Source: Wenyingzhuangia aestuarii
GTDB taxonomy: Bacteria > Bacteroidota > Bacteroidia > Flavobacteriales > Flavobacteriaceae
Direction: 5' to 3'
DNA: 64,000 bases
Assembly: GCF_011927765.1 (NCBI RefSeq)
Contig: NZ_JAATJG010000012.1
Span: 62,001 to 126,000 of the forward strand
Shown here: in pieces, positions 17,894-27,420 of the stretch
Layout of the letters: each line of letters begins with the position of its first letter
Position numbering within the stretch: the stretch's first letter is position 1
Program-made: the position numbers and the translations under genes
Notes under the pieces: generated by a model
Databases searched by the model: none
Seen by the model: only the letters and a program-made list of their open reading frames with translations
Told to the model about the DNA's origin: nothing

Positions 17894-20355
17894 TACTCTG
17901 TAATTAAATTAATTTTTGTGGTTTTTAATCCTTTAGAAGTAGCAGTTACTGTAATTTTTCCTGTTTCTCCTTTTTTAGATTTTACCACAACCAATGCCAT
18001 TCCGTTAAACACTTTTCTTGTGGTAGCTTGAAAAGATTCGTGACTTGTAGCATCTCCATTTCCTACAGCAACAATTTCCCCTGGTCCGCTAATGGTATAA
18101 CTTACAATATTGTGAGTTCTAGGAACCGTTTGTCCTTTTCTGTCTTTAATTTCAACCGTTATAAAAGATAAATCTTGTCCATCTGCTTTTATTTTAGTTC
18201 TATCTGCTGCTAAAGATACTTTATTAGCTATACCTGTAGTTTTTACTTTTTCTGTTGCCCATTTTTTTCCGTTTTTATAGGCAACAACTTTTAATTCACC
18301 TTTTTGATACACAACATCTTTCCAAATCAATCTATATTCGTATTGACCTTTCTTTTTTCTTCCTAAAGATTTACCGTTTAAAAACAATTCTGCCTCATCA
18401 CCAGAAGTATACACCAAAACAGGAGTTACTTTTCCTACTCTTTCTGGCCAATTCCAATGTGGTAAAATATGTGCCATTGGTAATTCTGGTTTCCATTTAG
18501 ATTGATACAAATAATATCTGTCTTTAGGGAAACCACATAAATCTACAATTCCAAAATAAGAACTACGTGGTGGAATTTGATTTCCCATTTTAGCCAATTC
18601 GGCTTTCATTCTTGCTTTTTCTTTAGGATCAGAAAAGTTTAACAAGTTGGTTTTGTCTTTGTTATAAGGTGTAGGCTCTCCAATATAATCAAAACCTGTC
18701 CATACAAACTGACCAAACAAACCAGGAAATTTATCTTCTGCTTCAAAATCTTTTTCAGGAATATCTGCCCAGTTTGGTGCAGAATAGTCGTAACTACTTA
18801 CCTGAAAGAAACCACCGTTTCCTTGTTTTTTATCATCAAAGTTTACCGGAAAAAAGTATTCTCCTCTAGAGCTAATTGTAGAAGCGGTTTCACTTCCATA
18901 CAATGGAGTATTAGGATTTGCTTTTATAAAATCCTGGTACATATGTGGCTTGTAGTTAAATCCAAAAACATCAGCTGTTTTTTCAAACCCATTACTTGCT
19001 GCTTCGGGTCTACTGTTTCCAAAAGTAGTAGGTCTAGTAGTATCTACAGAACGAATAATATCAGCCAATTTAGCTGCCAAAGGAGCATCGTTTGCTTCTC
19101 TTAATTCAATCAACTCATTCCCGGTACTCCACATTACTACAGACGGATGATTACGATCTCTTTTTACCATAGTGATTAAATCTTTTTTGTGCCAAGCACC
19201 AAATAAAGAAGCATAATCATTATCTACTTTTTTCTTTCCCCAAACATCAAAAGCCTCTACTTGTACCAAAACTCCCATTTTGTCACACAATTCTAAAAAC
19301 TCTGGAGCAGGTGGGTTGTGAGCTGTACGAATGGCATTAACTCCAAAAGATTTTAAAATCTCTATTTGACGTTCCATTGCTCTTACATTTACTGCCGTTC
19401 CCAAAGGACCTAAATCGTGATGTTGACAAACACCATTCATTCTTACTTTTTTTCCATTTAAGAAAAAACCATTGGCATTGTACTCTATAGAACGAATTCC
19501 AAAAGTAGTTTTGTACACATCTAAAACTTTACCCTTTTTAGTTAAAGTAGTCTTTAAGGTATATAAATTTGGATTTTCTAAATCCCATAATTTTGGATTT
19601 GAAATAGTAATACTACTTGGTTGATAGTAGGGTATTTTTTGCTCAGCAACTTTTACTGCATTATTACCTGCCGTATAAATTTCATGCATTACCTCAACAT
19701 CTTTTTTTACCCCTACAACTTCTGTTGTAATTTCTATAGTAGCTTCTTTGGTAGAAACATTAGGTGTGGTTACAAAAGTTCCCCAATGTGCTATGTGGGT
19801 TGGATTTGTTTTTACCAAATGTACATTTCTGTAAATTCCCCCTCCAGGATACCAACGAGAAGATGCTTCTTTGTTGTTTAATCTTACAGCAATGGTATTA
19901 TTTCCTTGTTTTAAGTAGCGTGAAATTTCAAATCTAAAAGAAGAGTATCCATAAGCCCACTCTCCTACATAACCTCCGTTTACAAAAACAGATGTGTTAG
20001 ACATGGAACCGTCAAACTCTACAAATACTTTTTTAGACAAATCTGATTTGGTAGCTGTAAATACTTTACGGTACCATCCTATTCCTGCCCAAGGTAACTT
20101 TCCTGTTTGGTTAGGTAAATCTGCTCTAAAAGGACCTTCTATTCCCCAATCGTGAGGCAGATTTAAAGTTCTCCAATTGGAGTCATCATAAGTTACCTCA
20201 TCAATATCTTTTGGTTCTGTTTTGGTACTGCCATCGGGCATAGCTCCAAAACGAGCAAATTTCCAATTTTCATTAAAAGAGCTAGTTTCCCTTTGCGCAA
20301 AAATAGAGATACTTAGCATACAAATTACACCTAATATATATTTACTTATTTTCAT
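17893..20355 (-). CDS. GH2 beta-galactosidase
   Basis: 820 residues, signal peptide (...SIFAQ). Classical GH2 layout: sugar-binding domain, Ig-like domain, barrel with acid/base E414 in WSTGNE and nucleophile E489 in YGSETAS, then DUF4982 and an invasin/BIG-like C-terminal domain. It lacks the chitobiase-like and CBM6-like tail of the GH2 at 8797-11844, so the two enzymes are likely not redundant; they may differ in tolerated sulfation or chain length. Stop codon overlaps the ATG of the sulfatase 16391-17893. The 108-bp upstream region begins with the terminator of the previous unit. I see a GT-rich pair at 20365/20386 but the box would fall inside the gene, so its promoter is unresolved. Confidence 0.9.
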   Translation of the reverse strand: MKISKYILGVICMLSISIFAQRETSSFNENWKFARFGAMPDGSTKTEPKDIDEVTYDDSNWRTLNLPHDWGIEGPFRADLPNQTGKLPWAGIGWYRKVFTATKSDLSKKVFVEFDGSMSNTSVFVNGGYVGEWAYGYSSFRFEISRYLKQGNNTIAVRLNNKEASSRWYPGGGIYRNVHLVKTNPTHIAHWGTFVTTPNVSTKEATIEITTEVVGVKKDVEVMHEIYTAGNNAVKVAEQKIPYYQPSSITISNPKLWDLENPNLYTLKTTLTKKGKVLDVYKTTFGIRSIEYNANGFFLNGKKVRMNGVCQHHDLGPLGTAVNVRAMERQIEILKSFGVNAIRTAHNPPAPEFLELCDKMGVLVQVEAFDVWGKKKVDNDYASLFGAWHKKDLITMVKRDRNHPSVVMWSTGNELIELREANDAPLAAKLADIIRSVDTTRPTTFGNSRPEAASNGFEKTADVFGFNYKPHMYQDFIKANPNTPLYGSETASTISSRGEYFFPVNFDDKKQGNGGFFQVSSYDYSAPNWADIPEKDFEAEDKFPGLFGQFVWTGFDYIGEPTPYNKDKTNLLNFSDPKEKARMKAELAKMGNQIPPRSSYFGIVDLCGFPKDRYYLYQSKWKPELPMAHILPHWNWPERVGKVTPVLVYTSGDEAELFLNGKSLGRKKKGQYEYRLIWKDVVYQKGELKVVAYKNGKKWATEKVKTTGIANKVSLAADRTKIKADGQDLSFITVEIKDRKGQTVPRTHNIVSYTISGPGEIVAVGNGDATSHESFQATTRKVFNGMALVVVKSKKGETGKITVTATSKGLKTTKINLITE

Positions 20356-20400
20356 CAGTTCTATGTAGTGTTTAGTATTGATTTTGTGTACTTAAATTTC

Positions 20401-20436
20401 AATACAAAACCTATGGAAATCCATAGGTTTTGTATT
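20401..20436 (-). terminator. Terminator after sulfatase 20464-21987
   Basis: Perfect 16-bp stem AATACAAAACCTATGG/CCATAGGTTTTGTATT with a 4-base loop. Confidence 0.9.
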
Positions 20437-20463
20437 AAAATCATCAAAAGTTTATTTATTATA

Positions 20464-21987
20464 TTAATCTTCAATGGCAGGCATTCTTTCACCTGTTTTA
20501 TAATTTAATCTTTTTCCATAATACTGGTAATGATCAAAAACTTCTCCATTCCCTAACGTTCTAGGGTCTCCTTGTGCGATCAATTCTTTTTCCATTTGAG
20601 CACGTAATTCTTTGCATGTGTTTCTATAAGCAGGAAGCGTAGCTAAGTTCACCATGCAATGAGGGTCTTTCTGAATATTATACAATTCTTCTTCGGGTCT
20701 TTTGGCAAAACTCATTTCAAAAAAACGATAATCTTTGTCGTATGGATCTATATTCATTAAAAACGTTTTTGTTGGCGAACCATCTACATTTCTAAAACCA
20801 TACTCAGGATTCCCCACTGGCCATCTTTCTGGTTGAATGTTATGAGCATATAAATATGTTTTGGTTCTAATAGCTCTTACAGGGTACGACAAGTCTGTTC
20901 CATCTTCGTTAGAACGACCAATATCGTGTCTTTCTTTTCCTAAAAGGGTATGATCTCTAGTAGCATCTATTTGTCCTGATTTTTTTGAAAATAAAATATC
21001 TACAAAACTCTTACCTGTCATTTGCTCATCAGGTTTAAAACCTGCTATCTCCATAAATGTTGGAGCAATATCTGGAAAGCTTACAAAATCTTCCACTCTT
21101 CTACCTTTGATGATTTTTCCTTTCCAATAAGCAATTAATGGTACGTGAAAACCTTCTTCGTAAATTTGTCCTTTTACTCTAGGGAACGGCATTCCATGAT
21201 CTGAACTAATCACCACTAATGTGTTTTCTAACAATCCTCTTTTTTCTAAAGATTTGATGGCTTTTCCTACATGAGAGTCAAACCACTCAACTTCTACAGC
21301 ATAATCTAAAATATCTCCTCTTACCGTTACGTTGTCTGGATAAAAAGGTGGTACTTTAGCATCTGTTAATTTCTTTCCTTCTTTTTTCCATGAATCTAAT
21401 TCGTAAAAACGATGTGGTTCTTTGGTTCCTAACCAAAAACAAAAAGCTTCATTTTTTTTCTTCTCTGATAAAAAAGCTTCAAAATTTGCAGCATAATCAA
21501 CATTACTAATCCCTTTGTGGGGTGGTTTTAGTTTGTGTTTATTGTACTCTGGTCCTGCAGGATTGTATTTAGTAGCATAACTCCCTGGTCCCCATCCTTT
21601 TCCTGTAAAACCAACTTTGTAACCTTTTTCCATTAACAAATGTGGATAAAACTTAAACTCTGATGGAAACATTGGCCAATGATTGGTAGCAGCTTTTAAT
21701 TGCCAACTATACTTACCTGTAACAATACAGGCTCTTGCAGGTGCACATTTAGGATTGCAATTGTATGCGTTTTCAAAAGTCAATCCTCCTTTTGCCAACT
21801 TATCTATAGCAGGTGTGTTTATAAACGAATCTCCATATGTACCAAAACTTTTTGCCGAAGCATCATCTGCAATACAAAATAAAATATTGGGTTTTATAGG
21901 ATTTTTTTTGGCTGCTTGTGTATAATAGCTACACAATGCAACTCCTCCTAAGAACATTATTTTTTTTAATTGATTTTTTAAATACAT
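20464..21987 (-). CDS. S1 family sulfatase (N-sulfoglucosamine sulfohydrolase-like branch)
   Basis: 507 residues. Signal peptide ends near YYTQA. S1 hallmarks: LFCIADDASAKSFGTYG, signature C81-APARAC, ISSDHGMPFPRVKG and a basic stretch near the C-terminus. The DDASA and PRVKGQIYEEG elements are those of the heparan N-sulfatase-like S1 branch, which in marine bacteria includes O-sulfatases of algal galactans. It forms its own unit (terminator at 20401-20436). Upstream, 21988-22106 contains the terminator of the next operon; I do not find the tandem operator here, so its expression may differ from the other PUL genes. Confidence 0.9.
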   Translation of the reverse strand: MYLKNQLKKIMFLGGVALCSYYTQAAKKNPIKPNILFCIADDASAKSFGTYGDSFINTPAIDKLAKGGLTFENAYNCNPKCAPARACIVTGKYSWQLKAATNHWPMFPSEFKFYPHLLMEKGYKVGFTGKGWGPGSYATKYNPAGPEYNKHKLKPPHKGISNVDYAANFEAFLSEKKKNEAFCFWLGTKEPHRFYELDSWKKEGKKLTDAKVPPFYPDNVTVRGDILDYAVEVEWFDSHVGKAIKSLEKRGLLENTLVVISSDHGMPFPRVKGQIYEEGFHVPLIAYWKGKIIKGRRVEDFVSFPDIAPTFMEIAGFKPDEQMTGKSFVDILFSKKSGQIDATRDHTLLGKERHDIGRSNEDGTDLSYPVRAIRTKTYLYAHNIQPERWPVGNPEYGFRNVDGSPTKTFLMNIDPYDKDYRFFEMSFAKRPEEELYNIQKDPHCMVNLATLPAYRNTCKELRAQMEKELIAQGDPRTLGNGEVFDHYQYYGKRLNYKTGERMPAIED

Positions 21988-22064
21988 TTAATTTTTAATT
22001 ATTGGTTTGTTACTCTAAATTTTAAGATAGTCTTTTTTCACTTTAGTTTAATAAGAACACTAAA

Positions 22065-22080
22065 CACTATAGATATAGTG
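22065..22080 (-). terminator. Probable terminator after clan GH-D gene
   Basis: Inverted repeat CACTATA-GA-TATAGTG, extended imperfectly outward (AGAACACTA / TAGTGGTTCT), 27 bp past the stop. It lacks a long T run, so an operator role for the sulfatase at 20464 is an alternative. Confidence 0.45.
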
Positions 22081-22106
22081 GTTCTAAAGGTTTAAATAGT
22101 GCTGTT

Positions 22107-23561
22107 TTATTTTTTATAAAAATCTGATAATATATTTTTAGGTCCTTTTTCATAATCCCATAAATATTCTCCAGTTTTTGCTATACATTTTTTTCCAAAG
22201 TGATGTGGTAAAACAGATACTAACGGATAGCCTTTTTTGCTTTTATACATTTCTAAATGTTCTAAAAACTTTTTTTCGGTAATAGCTCCGGTATCATTTC
22301 CTCCTATGTGATCTAGATTTACTCCTCTTCCTGGTGACGATTTGTAACAAATTTCATAATGTGTTTTTACACGTCCTTGCCAATTGTAATTATCCTTTAA
22401 CCATACATCATTGGTTCTTACAACATCGGCATATTTGGCAAAAAAGATATCTGGTACATGAAACTCCATTTCTATATTTTGATCTATCAACTTAGCCGCT
22501 TTATACAACGCTTTATGAATGTCTAACATGTCTGATTTTGTATTGTAAGACATGTCTATTTTAAATTTCATGACTCCCATACTATGAAATCTAGAAATAA
22601 CTTCTGTAGCATAATCAAAAATATCCGATTTTCCGTTTAACCACTGAATATCATCTTTTCTACCTGCTTTGGACCCTTGTTTAAAGTTTCCTAACAACTC
22701 TGGATATTGTTGGGCTGCCAAACTATTTTTATGAATTTTAGGAAATCCAATCCACAATCCAGGAGTAAATCCTTTTTCGTTAATCATATCCATTGTTTTT
22801 CTAAAGTTTGGAAACTTTTCTGGGTTTGGAATCCAAGAACCAAAACCTGAATTGACACTTCCATCAGGAAACATTCCCCAACCGTGATCTAAAGTCATTT
22901 TTCCTTTTGGATACCCAAATTCTATAATTTTATCTAGATAATTTTTCACAAAATCATGTGTTAGCAAATGAAAGTGTTCGTGTCTTTTAGTTGATAAATA
23001 TTTTTGTTCTGACCAAGTACAATATTCTACATCTTCCCAAAACTTAGGGGTTTGTGTGTAAGGGTTAATATTTAACCTTTTCATCATCATAGTATTGTAC
23101 TCTTTCCAAGCTTCATCACCACTACCAGATTCATCTACAAATACTTCTTGCCCCTCTGGAATGTTTATTGTTAAGGTTTCTTTACCATCAAAACTATACG
23201 TAGAGCTTTCAAAACCATGCATGGTCATAAATCCTACAAATTTTCCTTTAGCATCTTTAATTACAGGAGAACCAGACATACCAGATGCTTCTAATGTAAA
23301 TGGGTTGTGTGTAAAAGGAGTACTTAAATAATAATACGAGTTTCCGCCTTTTTCTGCAGGGGTACTTAAACTATGATACGGACAAAACAAAGGAGCAGTA
23401 ACTTTTATTTTTAGTTGCTTTCCATCTCCCTTAATAATGTTATCATGAAACAATAAACTTCCATCAATAGCAGTAAGTTTTCCCATTGCGTTTGCAGACA
23501 TACCTGCTACTGCCACTGTTCCTAATCCTACTTTTTTTAAAAAATCTCTTCTATTATTCAT
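22107..23561 (-). CDS. Tat-exported clan GH-D alpha-glycosidase (GH36/GH27/GH31-like), probably alpha-galactosidase
   Basis: 484 residues. The N-terminus MNNRRDFLKKVGLG is a twin-arginine signal. After a ~130-residue beta domain, the barrel shows TLDHGWGMFPDG, W-IPNPEKFPNFRKTMD and GFTPGLWIGF, the pattern of clan GH-D enzymes. The likely nucleophile is D336 in MKFKIDMSY (K-x-D as in GH27/36), and the acid/base may be the Asp in VVRTNDVW. Clan GH-D retains alpha-linked sugars, mainly galactose, which suits the alpha-1,3 galactose of carrageenan. The exact family is not recognised. Third gene of an operon after two sulfatases (12 bp spacing). An alternative is a glycosidase for a minor side substituent. 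Confidence 0.6.
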   Translation of the reverse strand: MNNRRDFLKKVGLGTVAVAGMSANAMGKLTAIDGSLLFHDNIIKGDGKQLKIKVTAPLFCPYHSLSTPAEKGGNSYYYLSTPFTHNPFTLEASGMSGSPVIKDAKGKFVGFMTMHGFESSTYSFDGKETLTINIPEGQEVFVDESGSGDEAWKEYNTMMMKRLNINPYTQTPKFWEDVEYCTWSEQKYLSTKRHEHFHLLTHDFVKNYLDKIIEFGYPKGKMTLDHGWGMFPDGSVNSGFGSWIPNPEKFPNFRKTMDMINEKGFTPGLWIGFPKIHKNSLAAQQYPELLGNFKQGSKAGRKDDIQWLNGKSDIFDYATEVISRFHSMGVMKFKIDMSYNTKSDMLDIHKALYKAAKLIDQNIEMEFHVPDIFFAKYADVVRTNDVWLKDNYNWQGRVKTHYEICYKSSPGRGVNLDHIGGNDTGAITEKKFLEHLEMYKSKKGYPLVSVLPHHFGKKCIAKTGEYLWDYEKGPKNILSDFYKK

Positions 23562-23573
23562 TTCTGCATAACT

Positions 23574-24965
23574 TTATTTATTCAACTCTGTTAGAATATT
23601 TTTCATTTTAGCTACCATCTTAGGATTTTGCAAAGCTATGTTTTTGGTTTCTCCTATATCTTTTGACAAATCATACAATTCAAAAGGAGCTGTATGCTCT
23701 TTGTGCTTTTTAGATTTGTTATAATGAATGGATATTCCTTTGTAGTTTCCTATTCTAACAGCTTCTTTAGTCGCTTCCCAATTGGTGAATTTCCAATACA
23801 AATAATCAGCTATCTTTTGATCCTTCTTTTTTCCTAACAACGTTGGTAAAAAAGAAACTCCATCTGCTTGTTTAGGAATTGGCTGATTGGTAATAGCTGC
23901 CATGGTTGGCATTACATCCCAAAAAGAACTTGGCAAAGCTGTGGTAGTACCTCCCTTTATTTTTGAGGGCCAATAAGCAATCATTGGAGCTCTAATTCCT
24001 CCTTCGTACACATCTCTTTTCCCTCCTTTAAAATCTCCATTAGAATTCCAAAAAGCAGGATCGTGTCCTCCTTCGTGATGTGCTCCATTATCACTCGTAA
24101 AAATGATTAAGGTGTTTTTGTCTACTTTGTATTTTTTTAGAATCTTAACAATTTCACCTACCTGACTGTCTAAGTGCTGAACCATGGCAGGAAACGCTGC
24201 TACAGGATTAATAACATCTGGTGTAGGTTCTGGATCTGCATAGTACTCTCCTATCACGTTTTCAAACTGAGGTAGTTTTTTTCTCCATTTATTATGTAAT
24301 TTTTTAGGAGCATGCATGGCTGCGTGTGGAATGGCTGTGGGAATGTAACAAAAGAAAGGCTGTTTGTTTTTTGCATTTTCTTTGATAAAACTAAACGCAT
24401 GATCCATAATTATATCATGTACATAGGTTCCCTTTTTAATAGCTACTTCTTTACCATTGTGAACCATTTTTGTTGGATAATAAGTATGAGCTGTCACTTG
24501 TGTTTTCCATCCGTAAAACTCATCAAAACCTTGGTTTAATGGATTTCTATTGTCTTTAGAAGTTGTATCTCCTAATCCCCATTTTCCGTAAGCTCCTGTT
24601 TTATAGCCAGCATTTTTAAAAAGTTCTGGCAAATTGATCATTTCCATATCCATTCCTGGCTCTGCCTTAGAGTTCCCTGTAATAAATACATGTGCTGGGT
24701 TTTGACCTGTCATTAACACAGCTCTTGAGGGACTACAAACTGCATTACCTGAATAATGATCTGTAAATTTCATTCCCTTTTTTGCCAACTTATCTAAATT
24801 CGGAGTTTTAAACTTGGTTTGTCCATAACAACTTAAATCTCCATACCCTAAATCATCAGCTAAAATGTAAATTACATTTGGTTTTTCTTGAGCAGTAACA
24901 TTTAATACTAACATTAAAAAAGCCACCAAACTTAACGTATTGAATACTATTCTATTTTTTCTCAT
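23574..24965 (-). CDS. S1 family sulfatase
   Basis: 463 residues, signal peptide (...LNVTAQ). Motifs: IYILADDLGYGDLSCYG, nucleophile signature C77-SPSR, FTSDNGAHHEGGHDP and GGIRAPMIAYWP. It is a close paralogue in layout of the lipoprotein sulfatase at 11860-13290 (same HVFITGN/HTPIRGN and FDEFYG segments), suggesting duplication and possible division of labour. Middle gene of the 26375-22107 operon, 6 bp after the sulfatase upstream. Site specificity not deducible. Confidence 0.92.
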   Translation of the reverse strand: MRKNRIVFNTLSLVAFLMLVLNVTAQEKPNVIYILADDLGYGDLSCYGQTKFKTPNLDKLAKKGMKFTDHYSGNAVCSPSRAVLMTGQNPAHVFITGNSKAEPGMDMEMINLPELFKNAGYKTGAYGKWGLGDTTSKDNRNPLNQGFDEFYGWKTQVTAHTYYPTKMVHNGKEVAIKKGTYVHDIIMDHAFSFIKENAKNKQPFFCYIPTAIPHAAMHAPKKLHNKWRKKLPQFENVIGEYYADPEPTPDVINPVAAFPAMVQHLDSQVGEIVKILKKYKVDKNTLIIFTSDNGAHHEGGHDPAFWNSNGDFKGGKRDVYEGGIRAPMIAYWPSKIKGGTTTALPSSFWDVMPTMAAITNQPIPKQADGVSFLPTLLGKKKDQKIADYLYWKFTNWEATKEAVRIGNYKGISIHYNKSKKHKEHTAPFELYDLSKDIGETKNIALQNPKMVAKMKNILTELNK

Positions 24966-24971
24966 TTTATA

Positions 24972-26375
24972 TTAATCTACTAAGGTTTTTAATTCCTCTC
25001 TAAAGTTTTTTAGAACTTGTTTGTTTTTTGAATCTTTAGCGATATTGTTCCATTCCATTGGATCTTTTCTATGATCGTATAATTCTTCAAAACCATCTTG
25101 ATATACAATGTATCTGTAGTCTTCATTTCTTAACGTGTAATTTCCTTTTCCTTTGGTAGTTAATGCAGAATGTTTCCATTCTCCTTTTGGATTTTTAATT
25201 AAATGCTCAAAACTGTTTCCATCCAAATCTGTTTTCTTTGGCAAACCACATAAGTCTATTAACGTTGGATAAACATCTATTAGAGAAACGGTTCTTAGGC
25301 TAATTCCTTGTTTTCCTTTGCTTGGATCAAAAATAATTAAAGGGGTTCTTGCAGATTCTTCCCAAAGTGTTTGTTTAGACCAATGCTCTTTTTCTCCTAA
25401 ATGCCATCCATGATCTCCCATTAGCACAATAATGGTATTTTCTTTGTATTTACTCTTTTCTAAATTATCTAACAAGTGACCAACACAAGCATCAGCAAAA
25501 GCTAAACTTGCTAAATACCCTTTCACAGCAGATTTCCATTTGTTATTTCTTAAAATTTCGGCATGTAATTTTGATCCTGCCCAGTTTTGACCAATTCTTC
25601 CCGTATCTTCTAAATCCTTTTGTAAAACTTTGGGTAGTTGAATTTTATTTTCATCAAACATGTCAAAGTACTTTTTAGGAGCGTACAATGGCAAGTGAGG
25701 TCTAAAAATTCCACATGCTAAAAAGAAAGGTTTGTCGTGTTCTTTTTGTAAAAACTGAGAAGCATATTCTGCCGTTTTCCAATCATTTGTTTTTTCATCT
25801 GCAATCTCTACAGGTCCCCAATCAAAAGACCTTGTTTTACTTCCTTTTACACCTGCTCTTTTAAAGTTTATACCATGTGTAAAACGAATGTCTGGGTAAG
25901 GAGTTCCTAAACCTACTTTGTTCTCTATTTGAAAAGAACCTGGATCGCTTCCCTCTTTTGGTACTTTTGCGGTTCCTCTAGGGCTGTGAAATATTTTTCC
26001 AGAAGCAGCTGTTTTGTATCCATTTTGCGCAAAATATTGAGGTAATGTTACTGTGTTTTCAAACCCTTTCATTTTTCTAAACACTTCTACATTTCCGTAA
26101 ACACCGGTTTTAAAAGGTTGGTAACCTGTTAACATACTTGTTCTAGAAGGATTACACAAGGCTGCAGAACAATACGCTTTTTGAAACACCGTTGCCTTTT
26201 TTGCCAACTTATCTATATTTGGGGTAATTGCCTGTGGATGTCCTCCAAAGGCACCTACCCAATCATTCATGTCATCTACCGTAATTAACAATACATTCGG
26301 TTTTGATTGTTGACTGTATCCTGAAATAGCAACAAGTAAAATAAGGACTTTTATTAATTTTTTATATGTTTTCAT
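24972..26375 (-). CDS. S1 family sulfatase (iduronate-2-sulfatase-like branch)
   Basis: 467 residues, signal peptide (...SGYSQ). Motifs: LLITVDDMNDWVGAFGG, nucleophile signature C74-NPSR, LMGDHGWHLGEKEHW. The VDDMNDW and GDHGWHLGE elements are characteristic of the iduronate-2-sulfatase-like S1_7 branch, whose marine members include carrageenan sulfatases. That makes a 2-O-sulfate of galactose an attractive target, but this is inference. First gene of an operon with a second sulfatase and the clan GH-D enzyme; operator elements at 26397-26461. Confidence 0.92.
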   Translation of the reverse strand: MKTYKKLIKVLILLVAISGYSQQSKPNVLLITVDDMNDWVGAFGGHPQAITPNIDKLAKKATVFQKAYCSAALCNPSRTSMLTGYQPFKTGVYGNVEVFRKMKGFENTVTLPQYFAQNGYKTAASGKIFHSPRGTAKVPKEGSDPGSFQIENKVGLGTPYPDIRFTHGINFKRAGVKGSKTRSFDWGPVEIADEKTNDWKTAEYASQFLQKEHDKPFFLACGIFRPHLPLYAPKKYFDMFDENKIQLPKVLQKDLEDTGRIGQNWAGSKLHAEILRNNKWKSAVKGYLASLAFADACVGHLLDNLEKSKYKENTIIVLMGDHGWHLGEKEHWSKQTLWEESARTPLIIFDPSKGKQGISLRTVSLIDVYPTLIDLCGLPKKTDLDGNSFEHLIKNPKGEWKHSALTTKGKGNYTLRNEDYRYIVYQDGFEELYDHRKDPMEWNNIAKDSKNKQVLKNFREELKTLVD

Positions 26376-26396
26376 AATTTTAGTATTTCTCTAAAA

Positions 26397-26461
26397 CGAA
26401 GAAAATAAAATATGAGTAATAAAATATATCTGTGAGTTAAATAGATGTCGCTGTAAGTACT
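26397..26461 (-). promoter_or_regulatory. Putative promoter/operator for two-sulfatase/GH-D operon
   Basis: Degenerate box CGAAGAAA (26397-26404), proximal ATATCTGTGAGTTAA (26426-26440), distal GTCGCTGTAAGTACT (26447-26461, strong). Box lies 22 bp from the ATG. Confidence 0.5.
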
Positions 26462-26471
26462 ATTTACAACA

Positions 26472-26497
26472 AATCCAGCTAAATATATAGCTGGATT
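26472..26497 (-). terminator. Terminator of the SASA esterase operon
   Basis: 10-bp stem AATCCAGCTA/TAGCTGGATT with a 6-base loop, 36 bp past the stop, directly upstream of the next operator. Confidence 0.8.
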
Positions 26498-26532
26498 GAG
26501 AATATTGGATTCTTAAAGTGTTTGTTTAAAAC

Positions 26533-27417
26533 TTACTTTATTAATTGTAGCAACTCCTTTGCCATCGCTGTTCCAAGTCTTTTTTGTCCTTCGGTATTGT
26601 AATGTAAATTATCCGAATGTTTTGGATAATCACTCCAAGAAGGATCTCTAGATGTTTTTACAACCCCTGTATTTTTATCTTGATTAGCCACTTCTTCCAT
26701 TGCTTTTCTTACCAAGTCTGGACCTTCTTTATATTTTCTAGACAACGGATTAACCTCACCAATAACAAAAGGCATTTGTGGTATTTCTAAAGATGTTCTG
26801 TATCCTTTTATTAAAGCTGTCAGATTTTTTTTATAACTTTTTGCTGTTATTTCTTTATTTGTATCACCTTCACCTTGCATCCAAACCATTCCAAGAACTT
26901 TGTATGGTCTTCCTTCAGCATTCAATCTTTTTAAATCGTTTTGAACATGTGTTAAATGAGCCTCATACAATTTCATGGCTTTTCGCTCGGCTCCTCTTTC
27001 TGCCAAATTTGCTTTTTCTTGACTCCAATTAGGATTCCAAGCTCCGTACAACGAAGTTCCCCCAACAGCTGTTTTAATCAATAAAAACTCTTGATTAGGA
27101 AACTTTTCTGCTAGTGTTAAACCCATCATTATTTCTGGTCCAAAATGTTTTGTAAACTTATATTTTTCAGGTTGATTGGTAGACACAAAATAAGACAACG
27201 GACGTGCTGCTACATTTGAATTGTTAGATGTGCTTAACAAAACCCTATTGGCAATTTTTTCTATTCTTTGTTGAACAGAAGCCTCTAACGCTTCATAATT
27301 TCCATGTCCTTGCATATTAGATTGTCCTGCTAACAAGACCACTTGTACTTCTTTTTTTTGAGCAAAACAAAGTGCGCAAAACAAAGAACAAATCAGAATA
27401 ATTTTATTTTTATACAT
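26533..27417 (-). CDS. SASA/DUF303-type carbohydrate esterase (CE6-like), copy 2
   Basis: 294 residues with signal peptide (...LCFAQ). SGNH-type fold: nucleophile S33 in AGQSNMQG, a GGTSLYGAWNP oxyanion segment, WMQGEGD, and the terminal HYNTEGQKRLG block with catalytic His. Family members deacetylate sialic acids or plant polysaccharides. Homologous over its full length to its upstream neighbour (27421-28296), evidently a tandem duplication. It is separated from it by 3 bp. Lambda-carrageenan is not usually described as acetylated, so it may act on a natural O-acyl substituent. Confidence 0.85.
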   Translation of the reverse strand: MYKNKIILICSLFCALCFAQKKEVQVVLLAGQSNMQGHGNYEALEASVQQRIEKIANRVLLSTSNNSNVAARPLSYFVSTNQPEKYKFTKHFGPEIMMGLTLAEKFPNQEFLLIKTAVGGTSLYGAWNPNWSQEKANLAERGAERKAMKLYEAHLTHVQNDLKRLNAEGRPYKVLGMVWMQGEGDTNKEITAKSYKKNLTALIKGYRTSLEIPQMPFVIGEVNPLSRKYKEGPDLVRKAMEEVANQDKNTGVVKTSRDPSWSDYPKHSDNLHYNTEGQKRLGTAMAKELLQLIK

Positions 27418-27420
27418 CTT

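Noticed and set aside
20365-20400. GT-starting pair 21 bp apart (20365, 20386) upstream of the GH2 at 17893-20355
   Set aside because: At the fixed spacing the -7 box would lie inside the coding region beyond the start codon.
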